A DNA stretch of 62,000 nucleotides, taken from NCBI GenBank assembly GCA_002633005.1, contig NMRA01000002.1, forward strand, positions 2,202,655-2,264,654, in the 5' to 3' direction. The position numbers were made by a program, and so were the translations under genes. This document shows, one piece after another, positions 59,001 to 62,000 of this stretch (positions within the stretch are counted from its first letter, which is position 1; every line of letters starts with the position of its first letter). The DNA comes from Phoronis australis (taxonomy: Eukaryota > Phoronida > Phoronidae). Under the pieces are notes generated by a model that saw only the letters and a list, made by a program, of their open reading frames with translations, made no database searches and was not told where the DNA came from.

Positions 59001-61825
59001 TGTAGGCGATGTAGTTTGGTGAGAACGCTGTGGCGACCCCTGTGGCTCCTTGTAACAAAATCGATATGAGCAAAGTTTTCTTGCGGCCAATTCTGAAAAA
59101 TGTCACGCTATTAGCACAGAAATGAGCTTGTTAGGAATTCTAATATTTAGATAACGTACAATGTTTTCAGTAAACAATACTAAATTCCCATAGTTTTTAA
59201 AAATACTTACAGAACATCTATCTTTCTGTGGCTAAACGTTCGAATTACAAGAAATAGACATGGTTACATAACCATTCAAAAAGTTGAAATAATTTACAAG
59301 CTACCTAACTGATAGGTTCAGTAGTTGAATGTAACTGAAAACTTCTGTAGAGATGGTCTTAAGCCAAGGTCACACTACCCGCCGTTCGGCAGTCGACGTC
59401 CAAAAACTCAAAGAAACGCACGGAGGGCTGCCATATATATATGTAACCTGCTGGCCGCAGACTGACGCAGAGGTTTTTCGTCATGTCAAATGCAATCTAC
59501 GAGCCATTATACTTTTTTTCAGCAATTTGGGAACGCCAAAAATGGCACGGTCAAAAACTAGCACATCCGGTTGTGACTTAGGTCTTACATGTCCATTGAC
59601 AGACTTTGCAGATATATCGAGAAGTCTGCGAAATTAATAAGGGGACAAACTGTGTGAAATACCCCAAAAAATGCCCTAAAGCTGGAGAGATTGTGGTTGT
59701 CCATTCCCTGTTCTCTTAGTAAACTTCAGTAAAAACCGATGCGACATGTAGCCGACATTTTAAACGCAATCAACTGATGAAGTCATACATGTATGCCTCG
59801 ACTTCATCCTACCGAATGGATGGAAGCCAACATCGGGAGTGGACGATTTCAAACCACAATATCCGTCAAACGCCTTTCAAGCCCCGGCGATTTCGCGCCA
59901 TTGTTGTTGCCGTATTCTTTACAAGTTTTTCTCTGCAGCATTACTCCATTCGAAAACCTCAAAAATACATAATAAACCGCTTATGTCTATTCATGACCCA
60001 TCTTTGTATACAGTGTACCTGCGTTTTGGTTCAAGTTTCAAGATTAAACCTCTTGTTTTTGTTTTTAATTCGGAGAGTTAGCGTTCATAATTACACGTAA
60101 TTAAACATGGTCCAAATGGAGATCACTGGTTACTTTAACGGAAAGCTTCACTGCCGCTGATTTTATTTAGTTGAGTTAGTTCGCGAGTCCGCCTTGGCCG
60201 CTGCTGTCTTAACATCGCTATTACAAAAATCAATTATAAGTAAGAATATTCAAAATGCATACATACATACAAAATATACCAAATTTTCTAAAACACCTTC
60301 AAAAAGGTAGCATTTCCGTCAATACAATATGACTAACGTGAACTTTATTTTTTACCATTCGTTCTTTTTTCTGCTTAAAACATCCGATTAAGGTATAAAC
60401 CAAATGTTCTACTTTGCCAGTAGAACAAGGTGCCTTAGTTATACATTGCCTGCAGAATCCTTGAGCGGTGAGATGTATTTTTTAAGCCTACAGAGGACCA
60501 AAAATATCTGAATGAAGATATATTTCGTGAAATTTGAAAACTTCGGTCAATTTTTTTGTTTTGTAGTCTATACTTTTCTATCGAACGTAAACAGATTTAG
60601 TAAATTGGACGCTTTATATTGAGTGGACGATGGAACAGTTTCGTTTATATGTTACTGTACATGGTGACAGCAAGCGTGACAATACTTTTTCTTCCTGTTA
60701 CTCTGCGGTGAGATTTTTCTATGATGAACGTTACGTCAAAATCAAAATGAAGTTTCTACGAATTTTTAGCAGTGATGTTGCTTTGACTCGAATTCCGCTA
60801 AGTCCAAAAAATACATTATTGCCTTACTCAAAGCGTCATATATCACTATTACGAGATTAATTGAAGTCGTCCCTTCCAAATTTAATTCACAAGTATTCAT
60901 TGACTTGAAACGTGTTTCATTGATAATCTTACTACATCCTCATTTCTCTAAGACAATCATGCTTGCGAACTGTGCGTAACTGTTGAAAGAGTTGATCAGA
61001 ACCTAATGAGTTTGAAAGGTAGTTCAAATCTTAAACGTTACCACGCTAATGGCCGTGAACTTGTCGACAGTCTTTCGAGTGAAACAGTCCCTCTCTAATT
61101 TTAAGTAAATCACAATATAAACAAATTCATTTTGAGGAATATCTCAACAAAATTCACAATACTTATCACAAATGTCCATATGAAACCACCTTTTTCAAAG
61201 CTCTCAAATTTGAAATACATGTGCTGGCTCCTTGATATGTACTTATTTCCCGTAACCCTTTCTGGAAAAATTACTCACGCGTCGGACAGAATACCGAATG
61301 ACGCTGCCCCGGCCAGATTTCCGGCCATGAGCATAACGGTCGCCAATGTTGCTTTACCCTGGTCAGCGCATACGAGGTTGAACTGAAAAAGATGGTTCAA
61401 TTTCAAAGTACATGTACATGTTTAATGAATAGCGGAATTTGATTGTTTTATTCTGGCTCAGAACTACACCGGAAAACCCAAGACCTTCCTGTTGCTTCAC
61501 GATTAAGAATTCTGCATAATATCTAAATCAATAAATAAACAAACAAATAAAGGAACACATAAATTAAAAGCTAACCTGAGTGACGACAGTCTTTTGGAAT
61601 ATGGACGTGTCATAAACCCATGAAGAACACTTAGACTTATCGGTCAGATTAAGTGTCAAGTTCCGCTGGAAAATTTCCACAGCCCATGTGAAGTTGACGT
61701 CGGAGTAAATGTTGCATTTGTCAATAGTTCCGTCATCGTTTATGGGAATGAACGCGTTGACGTAGGCTTGATGCGACTCGTTACGAATTTGGAATGTGTC
61801 TCCAGAAAAACCAGGTATGGCACAC
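49902..61825 (-). CDS. SLC22-family organic ion transporter, gene C (exons 2-11; exon 1 outside the window)
   Basis: Ten exons at 61576-61825, 61279-61382, 58938-59092, 58332-58500, 56046-56127, 55758-55897, 54949-55169, 54537-54718, 53154-53305 and 49902-50034 join in frame and end with TAA at 49904-49902. The domain order matches gene B: Cys-rich extracellular loop, GRKK, PESARWL, second [14 protein letters not shown] and a tail ending TEDRM. Exon lengths equal those of gene B except exon 2 (250 against 253 nt), exon 7 (140 against 152) and the tail. This is a paralogue, more diverged from B than A is. No second exon 5 is visible in its 437-nt intron 4. Exon 1, with the initiator, must lie beyond position 62000. 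Confidence 0.88.
50035..53153. other. Intron 10 of gene C
   Basis: Contains the right edge of the segmental duplication (about 50350), a copy of the 6121-6370 repeat at 50370-50650, and a LINE 3' fragment at 51301-51660. Otherwise nothing recognised. Confidence 0.6.
51301..51660 (-). mobile_element. LINE 3'-end fragment
   Basis: The minus frame ends in a pattern typical of the C-terminus of LINE ORF2 proteins ([13 protein letters not shown], then [19 protein letters not shown] and stop), followed by a TTTCTTACTTATTTAC tail like that at 32355. Severely 5'-truncated and inactive. Confidence 0.6.
53154..53305 (-). CDS. SLC22 gene C exon 10 (TM12, [11 protein letters not shown])
   Basis: 152 nt. 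[21 protein letters not shown]12, then [20 protein letters not shown]. Donor GTAAGC. Confidence 0.88.
53306..54536. other. Intron 9 of gene C
   Basis: No supported feature. Confidence 0.5.
54537..54718 (-). CDS. SLC22 gene C exon 9 (TM10-TM11)
   Basis: 182 nt. [50 protein letters not shown]: same Arg in TM11 as gene B. The donor is GTACGA, a weaker match than in gene B. Confidence 0.88.
54949..55169 (-). CDS. SLC22 gene C exon 8 (TM7-TM9)
   Basis: 221 nt. [30 protein letters not shown] and the second MFS motif [10 protein letters not shown]. Donor GTAAGT. Confidence 0.9.
55170..55757. other. Intron 7 of gene C
   Basis: No supported feature. Confidence 0.5.
55758..55897 (-). CDS. SLC22 gene C exon 7 (cytoplasmic loop to TM7)
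   Basis: 140 nt. [20 protein letters not shown], then [17 protein letters not shown]. Twelve nt shorter than gene B, in frame. Confidence 0.87.
56046..56127 (-). CDS. SLC22 gene C exon 6 (PESARWL motif)
   Basis: 82 nt. [20 protein letters not shown] and IVQHAAK, acceptor TTATTTGTAG. Confidence 0.87.
56128..58331. other. Intron 5 of gene C
   Basis: One short inverted repeat, ACATGGGCGGC at 57621-57631 and its complement at 57686-57696, perhaps a tiny foldback element. Otherwise featureless. Confidence 0.5.
58332..58500 (-). CDS. SLC22 gene C exon 5 (TM5-TM6)
   Basis: 169 nt. [20 protein letters not shown], then [16 protein letters not shown]. Orthologous in type to gene B exon 5b. Confidence 0.88.
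58938..59092 (-). CDS. SLC22 gene C exon 4 (GRKK loop, TM3-TM4)
   Basis: 155 nt. [20 protein letters not shown], then [15 protein letters not shown]. Donor GTAAGT. Confidence 0.88.
59093..61278. other. Intron 3 of gene C
   Basis: AT-rich, no exon or transposon recognised. Confidence 0.5.
61279..61382 (-). CDS. SLC22 gene C exon 3 (TM2)
   Basis: 104 nt. [20 protein letters not shown] and onward to GILSDA. Acceptor TTTTTCAG, donor GTGAGT. Confidence 0.87.
61576..61825 (-). CDS. SLC22 gene C exon 2 (large extracellular loop)
   Basis: 250 nt. [49 protein letters not shown]. Sequons NES, NFT, NLT twice. Acceptor TTTGTAG at about 61826. Confidence 0.87.
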
Positions 61826-62000
61826 CTACAAAGCAAAATTTGGCATGAAGTAGCAGTGCCGGATTGAGGTTACTGAGGATTCATAAGCAGTAAAAAGGCT
61901 GGAAACCTCAGAAATTTAGAGGTGCCCATCGACAGAATTCCCTTCCGCTTGACTATAAATGGAGCTTCTCCTAGTCGCCTTGCTGTTCAACCCCCCTTCC
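61826..62000. other. Start of intron 1 of gene C
   Basis: Non-coding to the window edge. Confidence 0.6.

Noticed and set aside
1-62000. CRISPR arrays, bacterial operons or ribosomal RNA
   Set aside because: Direct repeats here are microsatellites or transposons, genes are intron-split, and no rRNA-like sequence was seen.

Overview
This is a stretch of animal nuclear DNA. It has AT-rich introns, GT-AG splice sites, many decayed transposons and microsatellites, and almost no long open reading frames. The genes are split into short exons on the minus strand. Sequence texture (many ACATGTAC-type runs, Polinton, TTAA-type and LINE relics) suggests a marine invertebrate, perhaps a hemichordate, cephalochordate or echinoderm. 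I cannot fix the species.

The only protein-coding genes I can support are three tandem copies of an SLC22-family solute carrier (organic ion transporter, major facilitator superfamily), all on the minus strand. Gene C (exons 2-11, about 61.8 to 49.9 kb) lacks its first exon, which lies beyond the right edge. Gene B (about 44.8 to 20.3 kb) is complete: 11 exon positions, 585 codons, in frame throughout. Gene A (exons 1-4, about 5.5 to 0.6 kb) runs off the left edge. Exon lengths and phases agree across the copies: 143, 253/250, 104, 155, 169, 82, 152/140, 221, 182 and 152 nt, then a variable tail. Gene B carries two versions of exon 5, each exactly 169 nt with identical phases, which is the signature of mutually exclusive splicing in the TM5-TM6 region.

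The cluster grew by tandem duplication. The block at about 29.7-50.3 kb (last exon of C, the intergenic region, exons 1-4 of B) recurs at about 0.4-9.75 kb. It left an orphan copy of C's last exon at 9.3-9.5 kb, upstream of gene A. Transposons inserted after duplication can be read as filled versus empty sites: a LINE and a TTAA element in intron 1 of B, and a small CAG(T/G)GGCGGAT-ended element in intron 1 of A.

The 9.75-19.3 kb interval is transposon-rich. It holds a THAP-domain reading frame, a decayed Polinton/Maverick (integrase, small membrane protein, capsid-like protein) split by a 1.7-kb TTAA-flanked element with a decayed THAP segment, and a single-N contig join at 16030. The sequence after that N restarts material already seen at 6.9-8.5 and 14.3-16.0 kb, so it is probably an alternative haplotype placed in tandem. 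The remaining intergenic and intronic DNA shows only repeats or nothing recognisable.
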